Program-made: the position numbers and the translations under genes
Notes under the pieces: generated by a model
Databases searched by the model: none
Seen by the model: only the letters and a program-made list of their open reading frames with translations
Told to the model about the DNA's origin: nothing
Assembly: GCF_000143415.4 (NCBI RefSeq)
Contig: NW_003314320.1
Location: 129,220-193,219, forward strand
DNA length: 64,000 nucleotides
Source of the DNA: Selaginella moellendorffii
Lineage: Eukaryota > Streptophyta > Lycopodiopsida > Selaginellales > Selaginellaceae
Direction: 5' to 3'
Part shown: positions 45,023 to 57,581 of the stretch, one piece after another
How the letters are laid out: each line of letters starts with the position of its first letter
How positions within the stretch are numbered: the first letter of the stretch is position 1

Positions 45023-45590
45023 TTGGACTTCTTGGAAATTCATCTAACCCAATACTATTCAAACCTAAGGACATTTAACCTAAAGTATCATAAAACCCTT
45101 AATTGACTAGAAAATAGATTGCACTCTTATTCATGGGCCTTTTCTGTATATATTTAAACCTATATGAATCGTGTCTTGAGTTGTTTTCTTTGGTTATTTA
45201 TAATCCACCACACTTCCCTACAAGTTCACGTGAGAGCTGTAACTTTCCCGAGAGCTTTGCTCTCTTGACACCTTACCCCTTGGGTCGAGCCCAATCAAAG
45301 GAAAACTAAATTTACTAAATGTCAATTTCAACATATAGTATAATTCCTTTAACCAACTAATAAAGTTAGACCCAAGACCCAAATGTAACCTCATTAATTT
45401 GGACTTCCTTGGAGGTCATCTAACCCAATATTATTCAAACCCAATAACATTTAATGCCAAGTATCCCAAGACCCTTAATCAATTTGAAAAAGGGGTGTGC
45501 TCTCGTTCATAGGCTCTTTCTCTTTATATTTAAATATATTTAAATATGTGGATCATCTCTCGAATTGTTCTCTTTAGTTGCTTATAGAAG
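45023..45590. repeat. Direct repeat pair (~180 bp each)
   Basis: 45,023-45,202 and 45,398-45,590 share the order 'ttggacttc.ttgga', 'catctaacccaata.tattcaaacc', 'aacatttaa', 'cccttaat', 'gctcttttcattcataggc' and 'gaattgttctcttt'. Divergence is substantial. The repeat has no recognised family. Confidence 0.6.
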
Positions 45591-45599
45591 TATTTAATA

Positions 45600-46500
45600 T
45601 CAATTATAGATGCACTAGCAAGATCACTAACTTTCACTTAATGAGTCAAATAGTCAAAAATAATAATAATATACTCATTGCCAGTAGTTGGAAAGGGCCT
45701 TATCAAATCAAATGCCACCAACTCAAACAAATAGAACACTGCATTTGAGTTTAACTATCTTTCCATAACATAAGGGGGAGTATTATGAGTTTGGCACTAA
45801 ACGCAGCTATGCATATAGATAACATCATATCACATCTCTAACCAATAAAAAAACTAACATAATTTTTCAATCACACAACGATATCTTATAAGCTTATATA
45901 GAATGGGAGAATCATAGTAGGCATGGAGAAAGCATGGAATAAAAATTAAAGGCACCACCAATTATAAATGGTCATTAAAATCCATCCCTATAAAATAAAG
46001 AATGTCATCTTTAAAATAATATTGAGAATGTAAATGCTGAAATAACAAGTTATCAGCAAGTGATGTAGGAATCTCAAATCCATCGTGTAGCTTTCAGATA
46101 CATAACTCAACTTTTTGAGCCTCACGAACCTCGTCAGAAAAAGGTAAATCTTGCTCTATACCTTGTAGATACTGAATATCAAATACAATAACCATCGATA
46201 GCACAAAATCCTCATCTAGAAAATTTATAAATGCTAAAACAATAGACTTGTCAAAAATAGGAGAAAGAATGAAAAACAGAAAGAAGCTTAAGAAAGGGCA
46301 TTAAAACTCTTTAGGTCATGAACAACTTCAAAATTATATATCTTAAGCTTCAGGGGATATCGAGTAGTATGACCAACTAAATTCTTTTGCTTCAATAACG
46401 AAGTAACCATAACATTATCACCTTTTAGTAATATTTGAGAACCATGTAAATATGCATGAAACTTTTTGAAATCACTATTGCTAAACACTCATTCTCTATC
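45600..46500 (-). pseudogene. Decayed Ty3/gypsy RNase H and integrase (minus strand)
   Basis: On minus, 46,290-46,500 encodes KFHAYLHGSQILLKGDN followed by SLLKQKNLVGHTTRYPLKLK and YNFEVVH, the gypsy RNase H end (family: KFR.YL.G....TDH..L..L). Further along, 45,740-45,870 resembles the integrase zinc-finger region (DSPI.. IEKLC.FF.G.RCDMM), and 45,600-45,740 the catalytic core start (FELVAFDLIRPFPTTGNEYI). Stops and frame breaks are frequent. The order RNase H then integrase on minus is correct for one gypsy element. The upstream RT is missing or was displaced by the material at 46.6-49.4 kb. Confidence 0.78.
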
Positions 46501-46619
46501 GTGGAATACTTCATCTCTACTAATTGTAATATACAACTGATGTATATAATAGGATGATGTTAACCAAACACAATCATGATTTGTTGCATCAACCTCTATC
46601 AACATCCTAACCCAAGACT

Positions 46620-49405
46620 ACCACATGTTGGACAACTCACATAGATTTGTTGATCTTGAGCAATCCTCGCTACAATGCATTCGTTAAACACCTACCATTG
46701 CATTGTCAACCTCTGCTCCATTCATTGTAAGGCTGTTGAACCAAGAACCTTTTTTTTTATTTCACTCCATTCACTTTTACACATATGTTATGTCTAGAAA
46801 ACAATTGTCCACCCTCTTGTCAACTTCTGCACCAAAAGGCACACCAACTTCCAACCAAATATTCCTTTAATTCCCCCACTATAGCCAAAAGAAGAAGGAA
46901 AAACTCCTAACTTTGACTAAGTCTTATTCTTGAGCTAGCTCTAGCCTTTGACATCACCCCAGTGATAATTATACTCCATCTTTAGAGCACTCCTTTCCAA
47001 ATGGAACATGATAGCACCATAATTGAGCTCCATTCACAAGTGTGGGCAAAAGATTACTAGCAAATCCTCCAATTTGACTGAGCCATTGATATTCACAGCC
47101 TTCATGCAATATGGTCTAATCCAGTGGATTTTAAGCTTGCTTAGATGCCTCTAATACTTGCTCTTGTACAGCAACACGAGATCTCCTACCTAAAAACTTT
47201 TAGCCCATAAATGATGATCATACCACTTCTTGCATTGACGTTGGACAGCTTTATGAGCTTGGAAAGCAAGGAGATGAATCTCATCCAACTTCTCCAACTG
47301 CTCTAGCTGCTACTAAATAACTTTGTCCCAATCATAATTGCAAGCTACTACTATCCACAAAGAAGGAATTTTTAGCTCGAGAGGAAGGATTGCTTCTTAG
47401 CCATAAATCAATTGGAATGGTGAGAACCATGTAGTTACCTTGTAGGCAACTTTGTAAGTCCATAGTGCATCAAGAAGCCTGGTATCCTAGTCATTGGCAC
47501 TTGCATTGCAAGGCTTGGTCACGGTGTCACATAGTGTTTTATTGGTTTAGGCTTATTGATTTCCTAGCTTGTAAAAACAATTTTCCGAGTGATGATTAGT
47601 TCACCAACAATACTGACACTCCTCTTGATTCACCACTGGTTGTGGACTCATTTGGGTATTGTCTATAATTGTTACATCACACACACTAGATGTTTTTTAG
47701 TTGCCACATGGGTTGTGGCCTACTTTGTGCCCTCAATTGCAAGTCACTCATCTTTTTTGTCATGGCTTCCACCATGTCTTCCTTTATTTTCTTCATCTCT
47801 ATTTGGATGTCCACTATAGTTGGCATTGAATTTGGAATTGCACTTGTTGAAGCTTGTCATTATTGTTGTTGTTAGCGACTATAGTCCATCATCCCAAGGC
47901 TTATTCCAAATACTCCAAAAGGCTGTTGTTCAATAGGCATTAGTTGCTACAACATACTTCCAAGTCCTCCCATCATGGGATTCATCATTACATCACCAAA
48001 AGTTCCCAATCTAGGATTACTATGATGGTGTTTTATCTTGAGTTGCTCTTGCTCTCATGTTCCCGTAAAATGAATTGCATCAACCAAAGTTTACGGATTA
48101 TGGTATGAGACATGAAAGCTAATCATATGAGGCAAGCCATTTATGTAGTATGATACTTGCTCCTCTTTTGTTGGTTGTGGCTACTTCTTGAGGATCAATC
48201 CCTTGAACATGAATGTATAGCTTTGTAAACTCTTGCCTGGCAATAGTTGGAAATAACTTAGATCACTCATGAGCTACTGTGAAAAGCCTACCAACCTGAA
48301 GGTAGCTAAAATGAATGCCTGTAACAATGCCCAATCTATCGTTGTTGGAACTTAAGCCATCCATTCTATAGCTACACCTTGTTTCCAAAGATCTACTACA
48401 TTTGCCTCGTTATTTGCTATACATGTATTCTCAAATGCTCTCGCATGTGCATCTAGATCTCCCATACCATTGAAGATGGTATACTTCATCATTATCATTG
48501 TCATATTCTTTGTTTGTTGCTGCCAAGGTTGTTGTACTTGTTGGATTGATGGCTAATGCCACTACTCTACTAGTTGTTGTTGTGGTGGTGACAACTATAA
48601 CTCTTGCCACTTGTTTTCTTATTCTTGATCATTCTTCTACTTGTTGACAGAAATGTTTGGCTGAGGATTTGCACTCCTTGCTTTTGGACTCTCGGGATCA
48701 TAAATTAGTGGTAGATTTCCCACAAGAATTCTTGCCTCTCTCTCACATCATTGCTTTGCTCATCTTTCCTCTCACTTTTGCACTTCTACAAGTCTCACCA
48801 AGTACTCTTGACTTCTTTGGCTCATACACCAAGAAGGAACAGCCTTGATCTAGTGAAGGCAACCTGACTTCTCTTGGTGCTCACCATTCCACCACAATCT
48901 CTATACTCGTTTTGTTTCTTGGGTAGTGCACCAAAAGATGTTGCTCCTTGCAATGACACACTAGCAAAGTGGAGAATAACTGCTGCCTAGCCTCATCACT
49001 AGCTTTATTAGTGACCTCTACTAGAATCTCTGCTAACAAGGTTGCCTATAAGTTAGACAACTCACATAGATTTATTGATCTTGAGTAATCCTTGCTATGA
49101 TGTGCTCCTCAAACACCTGTAATTGCTATTGCACCACCAACTTCCGCTCCATGAGCTCCAAAACTATTGGACGAGGCATCCTTTTAAAAACCTTTTCTTT
49201 TATTCCACTCCTTTCATTTTTACACACATCCTATGCTTAGAAAATAGCTATCCTCCCTCTCATCAACCTCTAGCACCAAGGGATGCACCCCATTCTAGCC
49301 AAATATTTCTTTAATTCCCCCACTATAACCAAAAGAAGAAGGAAAAACTCTTGACATTGACTAAGTCTTATTCTTGAGTTAGCTCTAGCCCTTGATAGTC
49401 ACACT
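46620..49405 (-). mobile_element. Internally deleted gypsy-type element bounded by direct repeats
   Basis: Direct repeats of ~350 bp (46,620-46,965 and 49,040-49,405) flank minus-strand retroelement coding remnants. Each contains 'aattcccccactata.ccaa', 'aagaagaaggaaaaactc' and 'ttgactaagtcttattcttg'. Next to the right repeat, 47,900-48,500 (minus) resembles gag (ATIDWALLQAFILATFRLVG, then SLQSYTFMFKGL). Next to the left repeat, 47,060-47,560 (minus) is an integrase C terminus (YKVTTWFSPFQLIYG.EAIL, VGDLVLLYKSKY, HLSKLKIHWIRPY). Protease, RT, RNase H and integrase core are absent between them. The repeats may be LTRs plus the adjacent gag leader, because part of each also reads like gag (VFEEHIIARITQDQ). 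All frames are broken. Confidence 0.72.
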
Positions 49406-49409
49406 TCCT

Positions 49410-50890
49410 TACAAAAAGTAAAATCCTCAAAAAAAATCCAATCTATACCAAAGATTAAGTAAAAAATTTGACTTAACACCACTTGCATGATTGAAGTTCA
49501 AGCTCGAGATCTCTAAAATGCATAACTAGGTATACCTCATCCCATAAACATATATGTATATAACTATTGCTATAAAGAATGAAGACTAGCTCTATTGTAC
49601 AACACAATTGTAAATGATAACATGTGGCAATAGACCGAGTAATAAAAGATAAACTCAATTCTATATCAACCAATATAGAGATAATAATAAAAGACCTTTT
49701 GTTATAAAAATAAGCTTGAAAAGTGAATAAGATAAACTAGTGTCAAGTGAACCTCTTGATAGTACTCTGAAATGGTTACCAACTTATTCACGCAAGAACC
49801 CTCTATAACTCGTATAACTCTTTATTTCTTAAAAGAATCTTTATGTCAAAACCTTTCATTGCAACAACACCAACAACACGTTGTTGATGCTAAAGCCTCT
49901 ATCCAAGAAATAAAGGATTTCAATTTGGAAAATACCAACAATACCGATATGTGTGACTAACCTCATCATATACCTAACAATAGACATCATGGCCACAACT
50001 ATATCCTCTCCTTTATCCTTAAACACAAGTAATAGTAACATCAACCCCCTCTAGAACATGGCCATTTCCATATTAAGTAGAGATGGATGTGTAACAAGAA
50101 GTGGAAGAGATAATATTTTATAATGTTGTGTTAGTCAAAGAATATTGTCAATGTGGTTGGAGCAAATGTATGCTCAAGTCTTGCAAAATTTTAATAAAGT
50201 GCTAACCATAACATTCCCAACTTAATATGTTTTGACATATTTAACTCCACACGAAGCAAAAGGCTTTAGAAATGGATGTTAAATTATATCACTAATTTAG
50301 ATGGCTTTTGTCGAGGATGATACAATTGTTGGAAAATATCATTATAATTGTCAACATGTTCAAATGCTCACTTAAAGATATCTAAGAGAATAGTTCAATT
50401 CACATGAGTGGCTACATTAAAACTATTATACTATTACAATGCTGTACCTTGGAGATATGTGGGAAACTCATGCAAACATCAAATATCATCCCAAAAATGA
50501 TAGGTAACAATCACTATAAAGTGATTGAATTAATGGTGCATATCATCCCCAAGATTCCCACAAAAGAATTGTAACTGGATATGAGAATTAGTAGTAAGAG
50601 CAAGAGAGATTATACACATATTGTAAATGTTACAATCAATTGAGTTTAATTATTAAATTACAATGTATAACATTAAGCAATTGCACCAATTGTTGTTCTA
50701 GAGTCAAAACTACTTTGCCATGTAAAAAATAAAAAAGAAATAAAAAAGAAGAAATTGAAAAAACTACAAGAAAAGTAAGATTTAGACAATACAAAAACTA
50801 GATCTAAATTAAAATCCAGAATCCAAACACTCTTCATGGACCAAAATTGCCTCTCATCTTCACCAATGTGAGTGCATAGAACATAGAAAT
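49410..50890. other. AT-rich retroelement-like filler, unassigned
   Basis: About 1.5 kb between the internally deleted element and the right LTR-like repeat. I find no protein motif I can name on either strand; it may be the 5' interior of the outer minus-strand element. Confidence 0.4.
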
Positions 50891-51025
50891 GAAATATAGA
50901 AATGTGTATATAAATTAGCTTAAAAACCTTAACTTATATACAAGAATGAGTGGTCCAGATCAAAATTAATTCGATGGCTATCAAAATCCAACTATGCTAA
51001 TATTAATATATGGCATCGTAGCTGT
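50890..51025 (-). repeat. LTR-like repeat, right copy
   Basis: Direct counterpart of 43,990-44,110: 'aaaaacct.aacttatata', 'gagtggtccagatcaaaa', 'atggctatcaaaa', 'gctaatattaatatatgg' and 'gctgtaca'. The two copies bracket the minus-strand gypsy remnants, as the LTRs of an outer, older element would. Identity is moderate, so the insertion is old. Confidence 0.55.
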
Positions 51026-51965
51026 ACATTTAAACCTCACATAGAGTAAAGAATATATTAAAATTTTATGAAATGAAGATTGATTATCTATGGATTTTTT
51101 TCACATTATTTTGTGATTCATAAAGGTTTATTTTTTGCATTTCAACCCTGGTCATTATTTGTGTTAATGCTACAAAACTTTTCTTAAATATTTTTTTCTC
51201 TACTGTAATTTATAAATTATTGTTTTTCTAATTTTATACAAGAGGACAAGATAATTTTTATGAGATAAAAGTTTCTAGTATTTACAAGTGTTATTTATTT
51301 CATATGAAAAATTTATTTGAAGTTTATCAAGAAAATATGAAAATTTTTCTTTGTTATATCATGTCTAATTTAAAACTAACCAAAAAATTAGCATTATTGT
51401 CCTTATCACATTGCAATTGATCTAACTAACTTATCAGCATTTAAGCTCCAGAAATTACTATATATAACTCTTATTAATTTATGTAAAATTAGTAGAATAA
51501 TTTGCTGATGAGGGTGGAAACTGGAGTGTGGGGCTGTGAAAGAAATACAAATATTTTATTCAGTTAGTTTAGAAAACAGTTGGCCCTCACCTGTTAAATT
51601 AGTTAAACTGTCTATGGCCATTTGATTGAAAAATGTGCACGCCTATTAATTACAAGAATGGTCTCACTAAACTTGCACCCATTCGGCAATAATAGGATGG
51701 CACAAGTCCTTAACCTCTTTTTTACGAGTTAGAAAGCTTAAGTTATATTGATCACATGAAGAGTTTCCCAATGCTATGAAAAATTGCCAGCTTAGTAATT
51801 AAATCGAATTAATGCAAAGGAAAAGCATATTACTTTCAGCTGGTTCCTTGAGCAATTATTTTGTGTACCAGCGTTTGGCTACCTTTTTCATAGCTCATGA
51901 AAACTAGGTTAATTCTTTGTCACTTTTCTAGAATGAGTGATCTCACGAAAAGAAGGAAGAACAAC
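51026..51965. other. AT-rich intergenic stretch
   Basis: About 940 bp without a gene or recognisable repeat. Confidence 0.55.
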
Positions 51966-51969
51966 GAGA

Positions 51970-52130
51970 AATAACGTTGGGAGGATCTCAACTTATGCCA
52001 CGAATCTGATCGAGGTAAAAGCTTCAGTTTTTTTTGGTTTTAGCTTAACTATTTGGTTGCCATCCAAGATGCCAGGCGAATTTCTAAAGGCTTTATGTGC
52101 AGTCCAACCACCTTCTGCTTGATGGAGAAA
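51970..52130 (+). pseudogene. Decayed fragment of the PIRL gene (exon 2 end, intron, exon 3 start)
   Basis: The sequence follows 30,360-30,580 of the PIRL gene in order: GGAGGAT..., GATCTCAACTTAT.CCACGAA, TCGAGGTA.AAG.TTCAG, a T-run and 'ggttttagctta', 'cca.atgc', 'ggcgaatttc.aaaggct', 'tgcagtccaacc' and 'gcttgatg.agaa'. The intron between the exons is retained, so this arose by DNA duplication rather than reverse transcription. Small deletions and substitutions destroy the frame. Nothing recognisable of the gene extends on either side. Confidence 0.85.
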
Positions 52131-53073
52131 GATTATGAAAGAACGAAGATCAAATAACTACAAACAATAGCCCAAGAAAAATCAATTGCACGCTCTAAAG
52201 AAGTAGAGCACGGTACCTTAATCTTACTCTTGAGCTATGTTCCTAGGGCAGGAGTGAGATGAACTCCCAGCTGATGTTGTTCGGGGCCACCAGCTGTTTT
52301 TCAGAGAGAAGTAGACACAGTGGCCCCTAAAATCGATTCGTTGCCACATATCAAATGCGAGATTAGAATCCAGACAAGTAGGAGAGATAGAAGAGAAACC
52401 AAAACCCGTGCTCAAGAGAAAGATAAGAGGGAAAAGTAAAAACGGTCGCTTGAGAGAGTCCGGCCGCGATTTTCCTGCAAAGAAGAGAAAAAGAAAAACA
52501 AGGACTTGTTACAAGGCTCACGCCTTGTACAGCTTCATTCCCACCTCCATTCTCGCGAGCTGCGACCTTCTTCTCCTGTGCAACCTTTGATCATGCTCTC
52601 GCCGATGCGACCAAGGCCACTCCAAACCCGAAACCCAGAGCATCAGCAATGCGTTCCTGCCTCCACCCAGAGCACTGCGAGATCCAAAGAACTTCCCAGT
52701 GCCGCAGCCATACTTCCACGGCACCATTTTCAAGCGACCTATTTTTTGATTTTGAAAAAGAAAAAAAAAAAAAAATTGCAAAACTTAGTGGGTCGGAGTA
52801 TGACTTATACTTCGAGACACACAGACGGGTCATCAGACGCATACTCTACAACCCAATAAGTAACTGTTATCATAATTCAGGGCTTTTTAAAGAGAAGAAT
52901 CACAACTGCGTTTGGGCATGTGGGATGTTTGTACTTTGCCCTAGACCTTGCGTTTAGGGCAGACTACGGCAAGTTATAATGATGATTAAAGTTATGGGAA
53001 ATCATTTGGACTGTTCCGCAAAGATTTAAGGGTTAGGGTTCTTGCAAGCAGATAGAATAGACATTTAGATAGA
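52131..53073. other. Intergenic, with a GC-richer island of unknown nature
   Basis: At 52,500-52,780 base composition rises and both strands hold open frames (for example minus 52,591-52,842 and plus 52,506-52,859). None matches a family I recognise. It may be another gene fragment, by analogy with the PIRL fragment just upstream, but I cannot name its source. A long A-run lies at 52,757-52,776. Confidence 0.4.
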
Positions 53074-53854
53074 TCAAAGTTTTACTTCGACGTCAACGCC
53101 AGCCGGGATGTCCAGTTGCATGAGCGCATCGATTGTTCGTGGGTTTGGATTCTTGATATCGATCAGTCTCTTGTGGGTTTTGATCTGGAAGTGTTCTCGC
53201 GAATCCTTGTCGACGTGAGGCGATCGAAGCACGCAAAAGATCTTTCGCTCCGTGGGGAGTGGCACCGGACCCATGACCCCAGCTCCGGTGTTCTTGACGG
53301 CCTCCACGATCATCTTGGCAGCCTCCTCGATGTATTCCCCAAAGTAGGCCCGGAGCTTCACTCTAATCTTTTGCTGTGGCAGTGCCTGAAAAGACAAAAG
53401 AGAGATCAATCGTGAGCTTTGTCAGAGAGATTGGGGTCCGATCATTCTCTATCGGATGACCATCGTGAGAAGAAAACCAAGACATCTCATCACCCAAGCT
53501 CAACTCTGGAAAGAAATTTCACCGATTTCACTCACCAGTGTTGCAGGCGCGGCTGCTTCTTCCGCGACTGGCGTTGCGATTGAAGGCTCTGCGTCAATGC
53601 TGCTCTCCTCAACTGGCTCTTCTACGGCCGATGTCGCGCGCGCTGGAAATCTCGATCGAGAAAGCTTCGTTGTGATCTAAAATCCAATTCCAAGAACCTT
53701 GAGAGCCCGCGTTCTCTCGCGAGAGATAGAGATTTACCTGCATTTGAGGTAACAGCCGCGGGCGCATCGATGCCGCCAGACACCGTGACGAGAGAGCGCC
53801 ATTATCGACGCACATTCTCATCGGCAGCGTAGAACAAGACGCTGCCATAGCCAT
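53074..53854 (-). CDS. RPS10: Plastid ribosomal protein uS10c (nuclear-encoded)
   Basis: A 30S subunit protein of the chloroplast ribosome. Three exons fit in phase (transcript order): 53738-53854, 53536-53664, 53074-53385, giving 185 aa. The N-terminal ~55 residues ([14 protein letters not shown] to SRSRFPARA) are a chloroplast transit peptide; an acidic Ala/Glu/Pro-rich linker follows. The S10 domain runs from [20 protein letters not shown] through [20 protein letters not shown] and [17 protein letters not shown] to [12 protein letters not shown] at the C terminus. [11 protein letters not shown] and THKRLIDI are diagnostic. The exon 2 acceptor was chosen as CGAAG/CTTTCTC because only it keeps the frame. 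Confidence 0.94.
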
Positions 53855-53939
53855 CGTCTTGTATAAACCCTAAAATCTCTCTCATATCCGCAAAGAGTAT
53901 ATTCCCCTTTCGGGGTTTTAGGGTATTCACAGAGCAGTG
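53855..53939. promoter_or_regulatory. 85-bp bidirectional promoter with inverted telo-boxes
   Basis: Only 85 bp separate the S10 and gamma-COP start codons. The interval holds AAACCCTAA (53865-53873) and, further along, TTTTAGGGT (about 53,917-53,923), a telo-box in each orientation placed symmetrically. Telo-boxes are known from promoters of ribosomal-protein and other growth-linked plant genes. Both 5' UTRs must be very short or must overlap the neighbouring gene. Confidence 0.65.
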
Positions 53940-56900
53940 ATGGCGCTTGCTCAGTCCGGCGCCAAGAAGGACGACGATCGGGAAGATGATGGTAAGATCT
54001 AGTGCCTGAGCTCGTAGATCTTGCGCTGCCGGTTGATTTAGGTCTTGTAGTCCTGCCAGATCTGTGGATCTGAATTCTCGAGTGTGATTTTTTATTTGCA
54101 GCGGAGTACTCTCCTTTCTATGGAATCGAGAAGGCGTCGGTTCTCCAGGAAGCTCGTGTCTTCAATGATCCTCAGCTCGACACGAGGAGATGTGCGCAGG
54201 TGACTCTCCATCGTCTATTTTTCCAATGTTGCTTAAGAAGTTCTCTTTGAAGGTCATCACAAAGCTTCTCTACTTGCTCAATCAAGGGGAAACGTTCACA
54301 AAGGTGATCTATCCAGTGGTTTTCTTCTGTTCCTTTAATCCTTTGCTTGTTCTTACAGACGGAAGCGACCGAGGTTTTCTTCGCGGTCACTAAGCTCTTC
54401 CAGTCGAAAGACGTTCCTTTGAGGCGAATGGTTTATTTGATGATCAAGGAAGTCACTCCATCGTCCGACGAGGTAAGCTCGTGGAAACGCCTTTGGAAAG
54501 GTTTTTTAAGACATAGCTTTGCTGACAGGTTATCATAGTCACAAGCTCGCTGATGAAGGACATGAGCTCTAAGACGGATCTCTACCGAGCAAATGCAATA
54601 AGGGTGCTTTGTAGGATTACAGATGGTGCTCTCCTGGGTCAGATCGAGAGATACCTCAAGCAGGCCGTGGTTGATAAGAATCCGGTTGTTGCTAGTGCTG
54701 CTATTGTCAGTGGCATTCATCTTCTACAGGTGTGGCTGCATTCTTCCCAGGTTCATTTGGATTTAAGTTTTCTTTCAGACGAATCCGGAGATCGTAAGAA
54801 GATGGAGCAACGAAGTGCAAGAGGCCGTTCAGTCCAAGAACCCTCTAGTCCAGTTCCATGCTTTGGCACTTCTGCGCCAGGTAATTACTATATTTGTTTC
54901 TGGTAATGGAAATTCTGGATCTTTATGCAGATTAAACAAAACGATCGTCTTGCTGTTAGTAAACTCGTGACTAGCCTGATTCGTGGGACGGTTCGCTCTC
55001 CTCTCGCACAATGCCTTCTTGTGCGCTACACGAGCCAGGTATTTAAATCAAAATTATAGCCGTCGGTTGTATACTGAATTAGTGATGGTCTGTAGGTGAT
55101 CAAGGATTCGGCTGGAAATGCTCCCGGTGGAGATCGACCCTACTATGAATACTTGGAGACCTGTTTGCGTCATAAATCAGAAATGACACAATATGAAGCT
55201 GCGAGAATCATAACCAATTCGAGTACAGTCACCGGTCGGGAGTTGATGCCAGCCATCACGATGCTGCAAATGCTGTTAACGTCGTCGAAGCCTGTCCATC
55301 GCTTTGCTGCCGCAAGAACATTGAACAAAGTAAGTGGCATCAACAAGTCGAATTTTTGTTTGATGATCCTTTGGTTCTTTTTTCCAAACAGGTGGCCATG
55401 AGCCATCCCCTTGCAGTCACCAACTGCAATATCGACATGGAAAGCTTGATCAATGATCAAAACCGCAGCATCGCAACACTGGCCATTACGACGCTGTTGA
55501 AAACGGGAAATGAAGGTGGCGTTGATCGTTTGATGAAGCAAATTACGAGCTTTATGTCCGACATCGCGGACGAGTTCAAAATCGTTGTTGTGGAAGCAAT
55601 TCGGTCGCTTTGCCTAAAGTTTCCACAAAAATATCGGTCTTTGTAAGTGTCCTTTCCCTTTCGCTCATTTGCTGATACCGTAACTTTCCAGGATGAACTT
55701 CCTTAGCGGCATTCTTAGAGAAGAGGGAGGATTCGACTATAAAAAGGCAATCGTTGACTCGATCCTAATTCTGATCAACGAAATTCCAGACGCCAAAGAA
55801 AGCGGGCTCGTGCATCTTTGTGAGTTTATTGAAGACTGCGAGTTTACGTACCTTTCTACACAGGTTGTGCCCATTGCTATCTTGAAACAGGATGTCTTTT
55901 ATCAAGATTGTTTTTCAGATATTGCATCTTCTTGGGGAAGAGGGACCAAAGACCTCCGATGCTAGCAAGTACATTCGCTACATCTACAATCGTGTAATAT
56001 TGGAAAATGCTACTGTTCGAGCAAGCGCCGTCAGCTCGTTAGCGAAATTTGGACTTGCGGTTGACTCTCTTCGGGTAAGTGGTTGTGCAAAGTTTCTTTA
56101 GATGCTTACGCGTGTTCGCTGCAGCCGCGAATCGTCATATTGCTCAGGCGCTGCGTATATGATAACGATGATGAGGTAACAATTCAACATTGTTTGGTTC
56201 AAAATAAACAAGGGTTGAGATTCAGGTGCGTGACCGTGCAACTATGTACTTGACTGCACTTGAAGGGGACCAAGCCGAAAGAGAAGAAGCGAAGCATTCT
56301 CTTTTTGATCCACTAAAGATACCTCTAGCCAACTTGGAAGCGAGTCTGCAGTCTTATGTAAGCAACACAGTGTCCAGTTTGTACCATCAATAACATTTTT
56401 ACGCAGGATCCAAGCGAATCGCCATTCGACATACACTCAGTGTCAGTGGATGTTAAAGCACAGCCAGTCGTGGACAATAAGATGAAGAAAACTGGAAGAG
56501 ACTCTGCTCCTTCCGTTCCTGAAACCAACAGCGCGGTTGTTGCTCCAACAGTTTCTCATGAAAAAAGATTGAGCTCCATCCCGGGATTTTCTGGTTTTGG
56601 AAAACTTCTCACGGTAATTTTTCTTTCTGGACTTTGTTATTGTATATGGTCATTAATTATATACGTTGTTCTTGCAGTCGTCGCAACCTACTGAGCTAAC
56701 TGAGCCGGAGACTGAGTATTCTGTGAATGCTGTAAAACACATATACGCCGAGCATGTTGTGTTTGAATTCAATTGCACGAACACAGTAGCGGAACAAGTT
56801 CTAGAAAAGGTGAGAAACTGCGACAATCAATTAACAAGTTTTTGACGCGCTATTACTGCAGGTTACTGTGGTGGTCGACGGCTCAGAAGCAGAAGATTTC

Positions 56901-57581
56901 CAGGAGCTTCTTTCTCGCTCAATCCCATCTCTACCATATGGATCGCCCGGCCAAGCCTACGTGGTTTTCCAAAAGCCAGAAGGCGTCTCCACTGGGAAAT
57001 TTGCAAACACCATGAAGTTCGTCTTGAAAGAGGTAACACTTAACACCTTGTCCCAGTACGAGCGTAACTCCTGTGACTTTCTTTTCAGGTGGATCCAACG
57101 ACAAACCAGCCAGAGGATGAAGGCTACGACGATGAGTACCAGCTCGAGGATCTCCAGGTAAACCGAGCTTGTGCGTTTGGCGACTCGGTGGAAAACTCTT
57201 TCTTTTTTTCTTTCAACACAGGTGACAGCCGCGGACTACTTCGTGAAGACGAGCGTGGTGAGCTTCAAAAGCACCTGGGAGAGCCTCCAGAGCGAGTTCG
57301 AGGCCGAGTATGGGCTGGGTCCGCGCGAGAGCGTCCAAGAGGCAGTCCAGGCGGTGATTGGCATCCTCGGAATGCAGCCGTGCGAGGGGAGCGAGGTGGT
57401 GGCCGCCAACGCGAGATCTCACGTCTGCTTCCTGGCCGCAAAGTTTCTGGGAGAGATCCAGGTGTTGGTGAAGCTCGCATTTGGAATGGACGCGAAGAAG
57501 GCCGTAATGATGAAACTCACGGCGCGCTCCGACGACGAGGGAGTGTGCTCCATCGTTCACGACATTATCGGCAATGCTTGA
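53940..57581 (+). CDS. SEC21: Coatomer subunit gamma (gamma-COP)
   Basis: A core subunit of the COPI coat that buds vesicles for Golgi-to-ER and intra-Golgi transport. The gene has about sixteen short exons; the joined frames give roughly 880 aa, the usual size. The N-terminal adaptin-like solenoid starts [20 protein letters not shown] and continues with [40 protein letters not shown] and [21 protein letters not shown] linker with [13 protein letters not shown] follows, then the appendage domain: [40 protein letters not shown], and [20 protein letters not shown] near the end. All canonical blocks are present, with no break seen. The start is the only ATG before the first intron, 85 bp from the divergent S10 gene. 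Confidence 0.96.

Noticed and set aside
47589-49314. Plus-strand frames of 60-76 codons in the retroelement nest
   Set aside because: The minus strand here reads as gag and integrase, so these are antisense shadows of decayed retroelement coding sequence.
52506-52859. Possible gene in a GC-richer island
   Set aside because: Frames on both strands are similar in length and none matches a family I know; a long A-run interrupts. Kept only as an unassigned stretch.
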